64,000 nucleotides of DNA from contig NZ_SRLA01000001.1 in NCBI RefSeq assembly GCF_004745825.1, positions 868,001 through 932,000 on the forward strand, written 5' to 3'. The notes under the pieces are model-generated. The model did not search any database. It was not told where the DNA came from and was given only the letters and a program-made list of their open reading frames with translations. Below, piece by piece: positions 42,405 through 50,783 of this stretch; position 1 is the stretch's first letter; each line of letters starts with the position of its first letter. Both the position numbers and the translations under genes were made by a program. This stretch comes from Hymenobacter fodinae. GTDB taxonomy: Bacteria > Bacteroidota > Bacteroidia > Cytophagales > Hymenobacteraceae.

Positions 42405-43514
42405 TTGAAATCAGTTCGGTATGCTTGTTCGGCGGAGCGGAAATCCGCTTCGGTAGGAGCCCAGTCGGGCCGGTGGTGGCTGAGCGCCGTGGCCCTGGCT
42501 TTCACCACGGCCTGCTCCCTGGATAGCTCCCGCGACCAGCCCATCATTCCGCTGCCCACGGGCCACTACGAAGGTCCCATCACCTACCGCGGCTCCGAGC
42601 TGCGCGTGGCCCTGGACCTGCGCGAGGCCACCCCCGGCCAGTTGCAGGGCGACATCAGCTTCCCCGAAAACCCCGGTCTTTCCTTCCCGGCCGGCCAGCT
42701 GCGCTATAAGGAGCCCCAGCTGCGCCTGGAGCAAGACCCCGCCCAACCCGGCGGCATCAGCCTGCAAGCCCTCCGCGAGGGCGACTTCCTGCGCGGCGTA
42801 CTCAGCTGGGACAGCGCACAAGTTGACTTCGTGTGGGTGCGCCGGGGCGAAGCCGCCCCCCGTGGCTACCGCGAGCAAGCCATAAAGCTGCGCGACGCTG
42901 GCCTAGGCCAGTCGGCCACCCTGCGCCTGCCCGAAGATACTATTGCGCGCCACCCAGCCGTGGTGATGCTAGGCATCCCCGCTGCCCAGGCCGTCCGCCT
43001 GACCCGAGAGGGTTACGTCACCCTGGCCCTGCCCGCCACCGTCCCAACCGATTCAGGGGCTACCGCTGCCGTAGGTGCCGCCCTCGCCCTACTGCGCACC
43101 CAAGCCGCCGTGGATAGCAGTAAAGTAGGCATCTGGAGCCGCGGGCCCGCCGCACCATGGGCCGTGGCTGCCGCCGCGCAAGCCCAGCCCCAAGCCGCCT
43201 TTGTAGTACTGGAAGGCGCCCCCGCCCGCACCGTCGCCGAGGCCAAGGCCTATCAGGTCCTGAGCCAGCAGCGCATCCCGGCCCTAGGCCTCTACGCCGC
43301 CCTCGACACCTCCCTCAACATCTCCGACAATTACCGCAACCTGCGCAGGGTGCTGAGCCTCCGCCGCAATGGCATGGTCCGCACCTACCCGCGCGCCACG
43401 GCCGCCTTCATCGTCCCCGGCCGTGCCGCCGCTACCGGCCAGTGGCAGTGGCCTACGCCCGCCCCCGGCTACTGGGAAGGCCTCACCGACTGGCTCCGTC
43501 TAGTGACTAAGTAA
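42405..43514 (+). CDS. Lipoprotein with alpha/beta-hydrolase-like C-terminal domain
   Basis: A protein of about 369 residues. The signal WWLSAVALAFTTACS ends in a lipobox cysteine. A first beta-rich part (GHYEGPITYRGSELRVALDL, LQGDISFPENPGL) resembles the N-terminal domain found before some esterase-like hydrolases. The second part looks like an alpha/beta-hydrolase fold (VVMLGIPAAQAVRLTREGYVTLALPA, VGIWSRGPAAPWAVAAAA). The nucleophile elbow reads GIWSRG rather than GxSxG, so activity is uncertain. The start is taken as TTG 42405, as no ATG fits the signal peptide; the open frame upstream lies inside the GNAT gene and is a shadow. Confidence 0.6.
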   Translation: MKSVRYACSAERKSASVGAQSGRWWLSAVALAFTTACSLDSSRDQPIIPLPTGHYEGPITYRGSELRVALDLREATPGQLQGDISFPENPGLSFPAGQLRYKEPQLRLEQDPAQPGGISLQALREGDFLRGVLSWDSAQVDFVWVRRGEAAPRGYREQAIKLRDAGLGQSATLRLPEDTIARHPAVVMLGIPAAQAVRLTREGYVTLALPATVPTDSGATAAVGAALALLRTQAAVDSSKVGIWSRGPAAPWAVAAAAQAQPQAAFVVLEGAPARTVAEAKAYQVLSQQRIPALGLYAALDTSLNISDNYRNLRRVLSLRRNGMVRTYPRATAAFIVPGRAAATGQWQWPTPAPGYWEGLTDWLRLVTK

Positions 43515-43532
43515 GGGCTAGTAGAACATCAA

Positions 43533-43914
43533 CTCCCCTCCTTAGATAAGGAGGGACTGGGGGTGGTTGATGTGGCTTAGAACGACTACACTAGAACGTC
43601 ATGTCGAGCGGAGTCGAGACATCTCGCCTGCTGATGTTGCAGTAGTAATCAAAGCCCCTCTCCTGAGGATTCCGCGAATGAAGCGGAGAAGGGTTAGGGC
43701 GGGGTATCACGTTAGCACGCCTTGCCTAGCGCCTCGCGTTACCATGAGTAGATCCTTCCTGCGTCAGGATGACGTGCTGGTTGGGCTGTTCTAGGCCAGT
43801 TGATTACCACTGCAACGTCAGCACGCGAGATGTCTCAACTGCGTTCGACATGACGTTCTTGGTAAACAACGATGGGGCAACCACCCCCAACCCCTCCTCA
43901 TCTGAGGAGGGGAG
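43533..43914. repeat. MITE-like element, copy 3
   Basis: About 380 bp with inverted terminal sequences CTCCCCTCCTTAGATAAGG (left) and a CTCCCCTCCTCAGATGAGG complement (right). The interior shares the CCCCTCTCCTGAGGATTCCG module with copy 2 in the same orientation. It lies just upstream of the stop codon of the radical SAM gene. Confidence 0.75.
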
Positions 43915-43937
43915 CTTCTGTTCTATCCCTACCTAGT

Positions 43938-46280
43938 CTACAGAATCAACAGACCCTTTTCCCGCAGCAACTGCCAGCTCTGAGACTGTAGGAACTGCTC
44001 GAAGTTCTGGCCTTGGGGAAACGTGCGGGCGGCATCTTTCAGCAGAACTTTGGTATCGTAATCAGCGGTCAGTTCTGACAACAGTTCCTGTAACCACTGG
44101 CCTAGGGCAGCGGGGACTTTTATTTCGAAGTCCTCCGCCTGTTCGTAGAAGGTGAGCACGGCGCGGGGGCCTTTTTTGCCGGCTTCCATGGTTAGCTCGG
44201 GGGCATTGCCCAGCCAGAACAGCCGCTGGTTTTGCTTGGCGAAGTCGGGCTTCACGGGCTCTTGCAGGGCCTGCTGAATCAGGTGGCGCGGCACGGTGGG
44301 CTTGGGCACGCGGAAATCAAACCAGAAGCTCAGTGGCTCGTTGAGGGCCACGCCGTGCAGGTAGTTGTAGAGGGCCTTCGCTAGGCCAGGTCCAAACTGC
44401 TCGTGGTCGGTGCCGGTGGGGTCGTCGTGCCAGAGGTCGTTCCAGGCAAATGGGCCGGGCTCGGGGCCGATGGGCAGCACCTTATACTTCGCCGGGTTTT
44501 TACCCACAGGCGAGTGCGCCGTCATCGAAAACCGGTGCCAGTAACCACTCTGTACAATGCCCGCCCCGAAGAGCTGCCTCACCACTTCCAGGGAATCCAC
44601 GGTTTCTTGGGCCGTTTCGGTGGGGAAGCCATACATCAGGTAGGCGTGCACCATAATGCCGGCCTGGGTGAAGCCATCCGTCACGCGGGCTACCTGGGCA
44701 ATAGTTACACCCTTCTCCATCAGGGCCAGCAGGCGGTCAGAAGCCACCTCTAGGCCACCCGATACAGCAATGCATCCTGATGCAGCCAGCAGGCGGCATA
44801 GGTCAGGGGAGAAGGTCTTCTCGAAGCGAATGTTGCCCCACCAGGTAATGTTCACGCGGCGCTTTAGCAGTTCAATAGCCAGGTCGCGCAGGGCCAGGGG
44901 TGGGGCAGCTTCGTCCACGAAGTGGAAGCCGGTCTGGCCGGTTTGCCGCACAATCTGCTCGATACGGTCAACCAGCAGGGTGCTGGGCGCAGTTTCGTAG
45001 CGCGAGATGTAGTCCAGCGTGACGTCGCAGAACGAGCAGCGCTTCCAGTAGCAGCCGTGGGCCACCGTGAGCTTGTTCCAGCGCCCGTCGCTCCAGAGCC
45101 GGTGCATGGGGTTCAGTACCTCTATCACCGACAAATACTCCGTCAATGGCAGATCCGAATAGTCCGGCGTGCCCACCTCCGGGTGCGGAATATCGGGGAA
45201 AGGCTGGTTGATATACACCACCTCACCCGCCTCATTCCGCAGGAAAGTCCGCTGGAAGGGTAACTGGTGATTTGTTAAAACGTCATGCTGAGCCTGTCGA
45301 AGCATCTCTACCGCTTCGCCTGCACGATTGGAGTTAGTCAGAGGTAGAGATGCTTGCCTAACGGCGACCTGCGGTTCGACAAGCTCAGCATGACGTTCTA
45401 GGATTAGCGCAGACTGTCGTTCCTTTTCCTCGCTCAAAAAGGCCAGCAGCCGTAGCCACGGACCTTCACCATCATCCAGGGTCAGAAAGTCGATGTAGTT
45501 AAAGAAGCGGGGTTCCTTGATCTGGCGCAGCTCGGTGTTAGGATAGCCGCCGCCCATCAGGGTTTTGGTGGCCGGGCGTAGTTCTTTCACGCGGCCAGCC
45601 AGACGCAGCGCCCCGTAGAGGTTACCGGGGAAGGGTACCGTGAAGCCAACCACATCGGGCTCGGTGCGGGCTACCAGCTCATCTAGTAGCTCCAGCAGCA
45701 TCTGATCTAGCAGATTGGCGGGAGCATCCAGCGCCTCCTGCAAGCCATCAAACGTAGTGGCCGACATAGCTAGCTTCTCCGCGTAACGCGAAAAGCCGAA
45801 CTGCGGCCCCACGGTTTCTTTGATCAGGTCGCCGAGGTCTTCGAGGTAGAGCGTGGCCAGGTGGCGGGCCTGGTCGGTGAGACCCATGGTGCCGAAAGCG
45901 CTTTCCAGGTCGGCCACGTTGTCGAAACGGCTGGCTTCGGGCAGGAAGCGGCTGTGGCAGATGCGCGGAGCCAGCGTATTGTCCTTGTTCTGCAGAAACC
46001 GGATGACCGGCTCAATGGTGCTGAGGTAGCTGCGGCGCAGGCGCAACATACGCTTGGCATTGTCGCTCAAGTCATAGTCGCCGGCCTCCACGGCATCAAA
46101 CACCCGTGCTAGGCCAGTCTGCGAGAACAGCTTCAGCACCAGCTCCAGGCCCAGATCAGCCTGCGTTACGCGGTAGCCGCGCGAGCTGAGAAAGCCCTTC
46201 AGGTAGGCTGTAGCCGGATAGGGCGTGTTCAGCTGCGTGAGCGGCGGGGTAATGAGCAGGATGTTGAGCGAAGCAGACAC
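43938..46280 (-). CDS. B12-binding-domain radical SAM protein
   Basis: A 780-residue protein. The N-terminus has a cobalamin-binding-like fold (NILLITPPLTQLNTPYPATAYLKGFLSSRGY, VGFTVPFPGNLYGALRLAGRV). The radical SAM core begins at VAHGCYWKRCSFCDVTLDYIS, whose cysteines have spacing CX4CX2C; the next part includes HFVDEAAPPLALRDLAIELL and GGLEVASDRLL. The C-terminal 150 residues are a family-specific extension. About residues 295-340 (RHAELVEPQ ... EMLRQAQHD) come from a dispersed repeat inserted in frame. The substrate is unknown. The start is GTG at 46280. The cobalamin uptake genes nearby at 49.6-53.1 kb fit a need for B12. Confidence 0.83.
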   Translation of the reverse strand: MSASLNILLITPPLTQLNTPYPATAYLKGFLSSRGYRVTQADLGLELVLKLFSQTGLARVFDAVEAGDYDLSDNAKRMLRLRRSYLSTIEPVIRFLQNKDNTLAPRICHSRFLPEASRFDNVADLESAFGTMGLTDQARHLATLYLEDLGDLIKETVGPQFGFSRYAEKLAMSATTFDGLQEALDAPANLLDQMLLELLDELVARTEPDVVGFTVPFPGNLYGALRLAGRVKELRPATKTLMGGGYPNTELRQIKEPRFFNYIDFLTLDDGEGPWLRLLAFLSEEKERQSALILERHAELVEPQVAVRQASLPLTNSNRAGEAVEMLRQAQHDVLTNHQLPFQRTFLRNEAGEVVYINQPFPDIPHPEVGTPDYSDLPLTEYLSVIEVLNPMHRLWSDGRWNKLTVAHGCYWKRCSFCDVTLDYISRYETAPSTLLVDRIEQIVRQTGQTGFHFVDEAAPPLALRDLAIELLKRRVNITWWGNIRFEKTFSPDLCRLLAASGCIAVSGGLEVASDRLLALMEKGVTIAQVARVTDGFTQAGIMVHAYLMYGFPTETAQETVDSLEVVRQLFGAGIVQSGYWHRFSMTAHSPVGKNPAKYKVLPIGPEPGPFAWNDLWHDDPTGTDHEQFGPGLAKALYNYLHGVALNEPLSFWFDFRVPKPTVPRHLIQQALQEPVKPDFAKQNQRLFWLGNAPELTMEAGKKGPRAVLTFYEQAEDFEIKVPAALGQWLQELLSELTADYDTKVLLKDAARTFPQGQNFEQFLQSQSWQLLREKGLLIL
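45279..45397. repeat. Palindromic repeat inside the radical SAM coding region
   Basis: A 119-bp stretch whose ends are inverted copies of AACGTCATGCTGAGC, with inner inverted GAAGCATCTCTACC-type arms. The same modules form the interior of the MITE-like elements. Here the frame stays open and the repeat is translated. Confidence 0.8.
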
Positions 46281-46399
46281 GGCAGCACGAAGTCAAAAAG
46301 GACCACAAAGATACGCCCGAACGACGTGGCGCTAAAGTCCGTTCCGTAGGCCAGTCACTGCTTCGCCCTAATGCTCACCGCAGCAAGTAGGAAGGCGCG

Positions 46400-47893
46400 C
46401 TACATGCGCTTCATCAAGGACGGATTCAGACGCAGATACACTTGCCCCGAAACGGGCGTGCGGCCGTAGAAGAAACGGATATCAGAGTCGGGGCGGTAGA
46501 CGGTGGCCTGGGCACCCAGGGTGAGGTCAGTCTTGGCTAGCTGGGCCACACGGTAGTTGGCGCCTACGGTGAGGGCGTGCACGTTGTAGTTGGCGGTTAC
46601 TTCCTCATCGGCAGGTCCGAACAGGGGAATACCTAGCTCTTCGTTGGATTTCTGCACGAACTCATAGCGGCCGTACACGGCGGGCTTGCCCAGTTGCACG
46701 TTGGTTTCAGCCAGCACTGAGTGAGAGGCGCTGCCGTGGCTATGACCATCGGCTTCCACGTGCTTGTTCATACCCCAGACCAGCGCCGAGGTGATAAAGC
46801 GGTAGTCGCCCCACTGGTTGCTCTGGATTATGGAAGCGGTGGTGCGGCGCACGTTCTCATCCAGGTGCAACTCTTCAGGGCTCTTAATGTAGGCCTTCGA
46901 TACCTGCAGGGCCAGCGAGGGCGTAGGGTTCCAGTTTAGGCGGCCCGCCCAGGAGTCGGCGCGGGGCTTATCGAAGCCGTAACGGTGCTCGTCAGGCTCC
47001 CGGCCGGTGAAGTTGGAGCCTTCCAGCTTGAACTGCTTGTAACGGAGACCTACCGTGGCTACCCCGAAGGCAATGTGAGTGGCATCCTGCCAGTGGTGGC
47101 CTAGGGCAGCATCGGGGTTGGGCATGGCCGAAATCCGGTGCATGAACGCCACGGGCCCAATGGCCGGCTCACCGGGGTAGCCCAGGTACACCGTCAGGTC
47201 AACGTCCTCGGAGAAAGCATGGGTGTACGCAACGCTCAAGGCCGAGAATAAGTCGTGGGGGTGCTGGCGGTCAACCAAGGGCTGGCCCTTGTAGGCCTCT
47301 CCACTCTGGAACAGCAACGGGTAGCCGTTACCGCCTTCCGTGAGCGGGTCCAGGGAAATCATGGCCGTGAGGTTCAGAAGACCTTTCTCCCCAATGCGGC
47401 GCTGAGCCATGGTCATAAACCAGTTGGGTGCATCCACGGTGCTGCCGCCGCGCTGCCCACTGTTGCGGCCGATGTTCTGGTTGGTATAGCGCAGGTTCAG
47501 AGCTCCGTGGTTCATAATCATCCACTGGCCTTTGTGGTGCATCCACATGAACATGGGCGTGTTGTCGGGGTTCCAGGCGGTGCCGGAGCCGTTGCGGCTC
47601 ATGGGGAGGTTGCGGGAGTAGGCGTGGCTCATGCTCATGCCCCCGTGGTCCATGCCGGCCATGCTGCTCATGTCGTGGCCCGAGTGGTCCATCCCCTGCA
47701 TTGATTGAGCCTTGCGCGAGGTATCGGGCGCGGCTGCCATACCCGGCATGGTATGGCCCATGTGCTGACTGTGGTCCGCAGCTTTTTTAGTGCGGGACGT
47801 GTCGGCTGGAGCGGCCATGTTGTGCATATCATGCTGGGCATAGGCAGTGGCCGAAAGCAGCAAAGCGGGTAGGAGTAGGATGGAGAAGCGCAT
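46400..47893 (-). CDS. Met/His-rich outer-membrane protein, probably metal-related
   Basis: A 497-residue secreted protein. A signal peptide ends at TAYAQ. The next 75 residues are exceptionally rich in Met, His and Asp (HDMHNM, DHSQHMGHTMPGM, GMDHSGHDMSSM, MDHGGMSMSH), a composition usual in copper-binding proteins. The remainder is beta-rich with aromatic strand ends and a C-terminal SGQVYLRLNPSLMKRM, so it is probably a barrel in the outer membrane. I do not know a named family. The next gene upstream is a regulator with a heavy-metal-associated domain, which supports a role in copper handling. This is inferred, not shown. Confidence 0.65.
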   Translation of the reverse strand: MRFSILLLPALLLSATAYAQHDMHNMAAPADTSRTKKAADHSQHMGHTMPGMAAAPDTSRKAQSMQGMDHSGHDMSSMAGMDHGGMSMSHAYSRNLPMSRNGSGTAWNPDNTPMFMWMHHKGQWMIMNHGALNLRYTNQNIGRNSGQRGGSTVDAPNWFMTMAQRRIGEKGLLNLTAMISLDPLTEGGNGYPLLFQSGEAYKGQPLVDRQHPHDLFSALSVAYTHAFSEDVDLTVYLGYPGEPAIGPVAFMHRISAMPNPDAALGHHWQDATHIAFGVATVGLRYKQFKLEGSNFTGREPDEHRYGFDKPRADSWAGRLNWNPTPSLALQVSKAYIKSPEELHLDENVRRTTASIIQSNQWGDYRFITSALVWGMNKHVEADGHSHGSASHSVLAETNVQLGKPAVYGRYEFVQKSNEELGIPLFGPADEEVTANYNVHALTVGANYRVAQLAKTDLTLGAQATVYRPDSDIRFFYGRTPVSGQVYLRLNPSLMKRM

Positions 47894-48009
47894 AAAAAAG
47901 AAGTCGGGGTACTACGGCAGAATCACTCTGCAATAGTACCCCGACTTCGGAGGCAATGTTTTACACGATTCACGCTGGACACGTGCAAGGTTGTGCCCGG
48001 CGCAGTGGC

Positions 48010-48582
48010 CTACACCAGCTGGTCAAGCGAGAGGCGCTTCGGCATCAGGTCACGGCGGAACTCACTAACGGAGCGGCCCGTCACTTGCCGGAATTGGTTG
48101 CTGAGGTGCTGGCCGCTGCTGTAGCGCATTTGCTCCGCTATTTCGCTCAGAGTCATTTCGTTGTAGCTCAGCATCTCCTTCACGCGCTCAATTTTCAGGC
48201 GGATGAGATATTTCTCGATGGTGAGGTTGGCCGTGCGCGAGAACACCTTGCTCAGGTGCGAGTAGGTGGCCGCGAAGCGCTCCGTCAGGAAGGCGGAGGT
48301 AGTCAGCGGCATGCGCGCCGTGCGTAGGTGCTCCAGGTATTCTACCAGGGCCGCCTTGATCTGTTCGGTCAGTTGATCGGCCCGGCCCAGCAGCACATCA
48401 AAGCCCGCTTCCCGCAGGATAGGGGCAACCGAAGCGGGATCCACGGGCGTACTTTGATCGAGTTGCGCCTGGCCGAGCTTTACATCGGTGGCATGGTAGC
48501 CAGCTTGTTCGAGAAGGGTGCGCACGGCATCAATGCAGCGTGGGCAAACCATATTTTTGATGTGGAGGAGCGTCGTTTTCAC
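48010..48582 (-). CDS. AraC-family regulator with N-terminal HMA-like metal-binding domain
   Basis: A 190-residue protein. Residues 1-65 resemble a heavy-metal-associated domain, with IKNMVCPRCIDAVRTLLE carrying the CxxC metal site and DPASVAPILREAGFDVL the later strands. Residues about 90-185 form an AraC double-HTH DNA-binding domain (YLIRLKIERVKEMLSYNEMTLSEIAEQMRYSSGQHLSNQFRQVTGRSVSEFRR). A metal bound to the CxxC site would directly alter DNA binding. The likely target is the Met/His-rich protein gene at 46400 downstream. The start is GTG at 48582, overlapping the stop of the upstream gene by a GTGA junction. Confidence 0.8.
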   Translation of the reverse strand: MKTTLLHIKNMVCPRCIDAVRTLLEQAGYHATDVKLGQAQLDQSTPVDPASVAPILREAGFDVLLGRADQLTEQIKAALVEYLEHLRTARMPLTTSAFLTERFAATYSHLSKVFSRTANLTIEKYLIRLKIERVKEMLSYNEMTLSEIAEQMRYSSGQHLSNQFRQVTGRSVSEFRRDLMPKRLSLDQLV

Positions 48583-48932
48583 GGGTGTTTAGTTGAGTCC
48601 AACCGCGTAGCGGTCCGCGTGGGTTTACGAGTGGGAGAAGGGGCTGCGCTTGAGCGAGGACGCCGGGTAGGAGCCGGCGTATCCTCAGTCCAGGCTTTCC
48701 CGAACCAACTGGCGGCTGCCCACGTCACGAAGGGCACAATGCCCAGAAACGTAACAGCCAACAGCCAGAAAAATACGAAAAATGCGCCAAACAGGCGGCC
48801 GAAGAAATGGTCTTGTACGCCAAACAAATACGCTACTAGCAGCAGAGCCAGCCCAAAGCTGGTAGCCGCCAGAATGGCGGCCCGCCGCAGAAGCGGTTTG
48901 GTAGTAACAGACCAGGTGGAGTTACGGTTCAT
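48579..48932 (-). CDS. Small membrane protein with basic C-terminal tail
   Basis: A 117-residue protein with two hydrophobic segments (AAILAATSFGLALLLVAYLFG and FGAFFVFFWLLAVTFLGIVPF) and a C-terminal tail rich in Pro, Arg, Ser and Thr (TRRPRSSAAPSPTRKPTRTAT). No family recognised. It overlaps the AraC/HMA regulator start, so both are probably translated from one message. It may assist in metal handling, but nothing in the sequence shows that directly. Confidence 0.6.
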   Translation of the reverse strand: MNRNSTWSVTTKPLLRRAAILAATSFGLALLLVAYLFGVQDHFFGRLFGAFFVFFWLLAVTFLGIVPFVTWAAASWFGKAWTEDTPAPTRRPRSSAAPSPTRKPTRTATRLDSTKHP

Positions 48933-49210
48933 AAGCGGCCCAAACAGGGGGCGGCAAATATATTAGTTACGTAGCGTTTTGCGGAGTACGTGGGGCGGGT
49001 CGCCGCGCTGGGGCAGAGTGTATGGGTAACGTGTAGCCATGGTTGTGCATGTGGACTATAAAAACAGATCGTAGTTCTCGACGTAACCCCTACCTAACTC
49101 TTTCGCCACGGTGCCGTTTCGTCAAGGAACTGTTTGTACGGAAAAACCACGAACGAGGTCAGCCGTACAGCAGAATAGTTTCCCTTTTTTGTGCTTCCCT
49201 TCCCTACACC

Positions 49211-49486
49211 ATGAAAACCATTTTCTCCCTCCGCTTTGTAGCCGCTGGCCTGCTGCTTTCCGCGGCCGTATTTACCACTGCCTGCGACACGGGCACCGAT
49301 AAAGGTGACACCAACGTAGAGCGCGGCGATTATAAGCGCAAAGACCCCGACCCAGGCCACACCACCGCCTCCGATTCGGCCACCGCGGGCTTGCGCGGAG
49401 CGGAAGACACCCGCCCCACCGGCCGCCAAGAGTACGAAGCCTCCGGCGATGCGCAAGACCACAACCGCGACGGTATTGCTGACTAA
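49211..49486 (+). CDS. Small acidic lipoprotein of unknown function
   Basis: A 91-residue protein with a lipoprotein signal peptide (FVAAGLLLSAAVFTTACD). The mature part is hydrophilic and rich in Asp, Gly, Thr and Arg (KRKDPDPGHTTASDSATAG, EASGDAQDHNRDGIAD), probably disordered. The final DHNRDGIAD resembles the calcium-binding end of dockerin- or thrombospondin-3-type repeats (DxNxDG), though a single copy proves nothing. ATG 49211 is chosen for the signal peptide; the frame runs further upstream. A strong terminator follows. Confidence 0.6.
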   Translation: MKTIFSLRFVAAGLLLSAAVFTTACDTGTDKGDTNVERGDYKRKDPDPGHTTASDSATAGLRGAEDTRPTGRQEYEASGDAQDHNRDGIAD

Positions 49487-49515
49487 GTACGCCGGCCTTG
49501 ACCCTAAGTACCTCT

Positions 49516-49562
49516 AAACGCGAAATGGCCGACTCCCAGAAGGAGCCGGCCATTTCGCGTTT
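49516..49562. terminator. Terminator after the small lipoprotein gene
   Basis: Perfect 15-bp arms (AAACGCGAAATGGCC and its complement) with a loop of about 17 nt; the right arm ends in TTT. It lies between convergent genes. Confidence 0.75.
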
Positions 49563-49657
49563 CAAGTATGAAATTCTTATAAACTAAGCCCTCTATCTGA
49601 CTAGAAGGGAGAGGCAGGAAATGAGAGTAATTCTTACTGCCTCTCATTTCTCTTCTG

Positions 49658-50749
49658 CTAATAGAATACGAAGCTGTTCGGGCCAATGCCCACCGTGAAC
49701 GAGTCGATGGCGGCACCGTTGCTTTGGTAACGAATAACCTTATCGTTGGTGGTGAAGGAGCCAATACCGCCGTAAATGGTGTTGTCCTGCGGGTCAACGC
49801 CTAGGCCATAGAAGCTCCGCCGAATAAGCGGGTTTGTAGGCAGGTTCGCGTCGCCGATGTTCAGCGTATATACGCCACCCCGGTAGGTGTAGTACAGCTG
49901 GTCGCGGCGGCCGTTAATGGTTAACCTACCCGGTGAGCTAGTGTTCGTGGCTACTTCCCGGGTTTGGGCCGTCAGCTGGCCGGGCACAATCAACGACAGG
50001 CTGCCCTTGGTCGTTTTAGAGTAATCGATGGCCGTGTAGTCGGCGTTATACACCACATTACCGCCACTGAGCACCCACACGTTGCCATTGCGGTCCGTTA
50101 CGGCGCTGTTCGGGGCGTCGCCCACCGTGATGGTTCCTTCCACCACGTCGGTAGCCGTATTGATAACCGTGACGGTGTTGCCACCATTATTGGTCACGTA
50201 CAGGCGGTTACCCGATATAGTTAGTCGCTCGGGCTGGGCACCCACCGCAATAGTCTTGGTTACGGTATTGGTCTTCAGGTTGATAACCGATACCTGCCCG
50301 TCGCCGCCGTAGGCCACTGTTTCTGTCACGTAGCCTTTATCCGAAGAGGCAGCTACGAAATAACGCGGTAGCTTCAGACCGGTAATCGTGGCTTTGTAGC
50401 GAAACTTAGCCAGCGACACTACCTCCAGCTTGTTGCTGTTGTTGACCACGATATAGCCCAGCGAGTCTTGCACGGCTATGCTCTGAGCCACGTCGCCGAG
50501 GGGTCGGCCGTTTACCGATGTATACAGATAAGCATTAGTAACCCGGTTATTGGCTTTGCTAAACAAGCTGATATCGGAGTTGGCCCGGCGGAAGTTGCCT
50601 TCATTCACCACGAACACGCTGCTGGTCACAACGGGTTTTTCCTCGGGAGTAGGGTCGTTGTTTGGGTCGCAGCTGAACAGGGTAAGGGCGGCAGCACTGC
50701 TGAGCAGCACGCGGAACGGTAGGCCAGTGAAGGCGGAAACAGGCTTCAT
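49658..50749 (-). CDS. BtuG-like surface lipoprotein (YncE/DUF5074 beta-propeller)
   Basis: A 363-residue lipoprotein (signal peptide to LFSCD). It is a seven-bladed propeller with repeated YVTNxGxNTVTVINTATxxVxGTI-like blades, for example GQVSVINLKTNTVTKTIAVG and NTVTVINTATDVVEGTITVG. The family includes BtuG of gut Bacteroides, which binds cobalamin with high affinity and caps BtuB at the cell surface. Here the gene follows a BtuB-like receptor by 34 bp and sits under a cobalamin riboswitch, which makes the BtuG role likely. It faces the small lipoprotein gene at 49211. Confidence 0.82.
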   Translation of the reverse strand: MKPVSAFTGLPFRVLLSSAAALTLFSCDPNNDPTPEEKPVVTSSVFVVNEGNFRRANSDISLFSKANNRVTNAYLYTSVNGRPLGDVAQSIAVQDSLGYIVVNNSNKLEVVSLAKFRYKATITGLKLPRYFVAASSDKGYVTETVAYGGDGQVSVINLKTNTVTKTIAVGAQPERLTISGNRLYVTNNGGNTVTVINTATDVVEGTITVGDAPNSAVTDRNGNVWVLSGGNVVYNADYTAIDYSKTTKGSLSLIVPGQLTAQTREVATNTSSPGRLTINGRRDQLYYTYRGGVYTLNIGDANLPTNPLIRRSFYGLGVDPQDNTIYGGIGSFTTNDKVIRYQSNGAAIDSFTVGIGPNSFVFY

Positions 50750-50783
50750 ACTAAAAGGAGTGAAAAAAGAAATGACGATGGGG

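Noticed and set aside
41341..43930. Possible CRISPR-like repeats
   Set aside because: The repeated units are inverted, of variable spacing and shared among MITE-like elements. There are no regular spacers and no cas genes.
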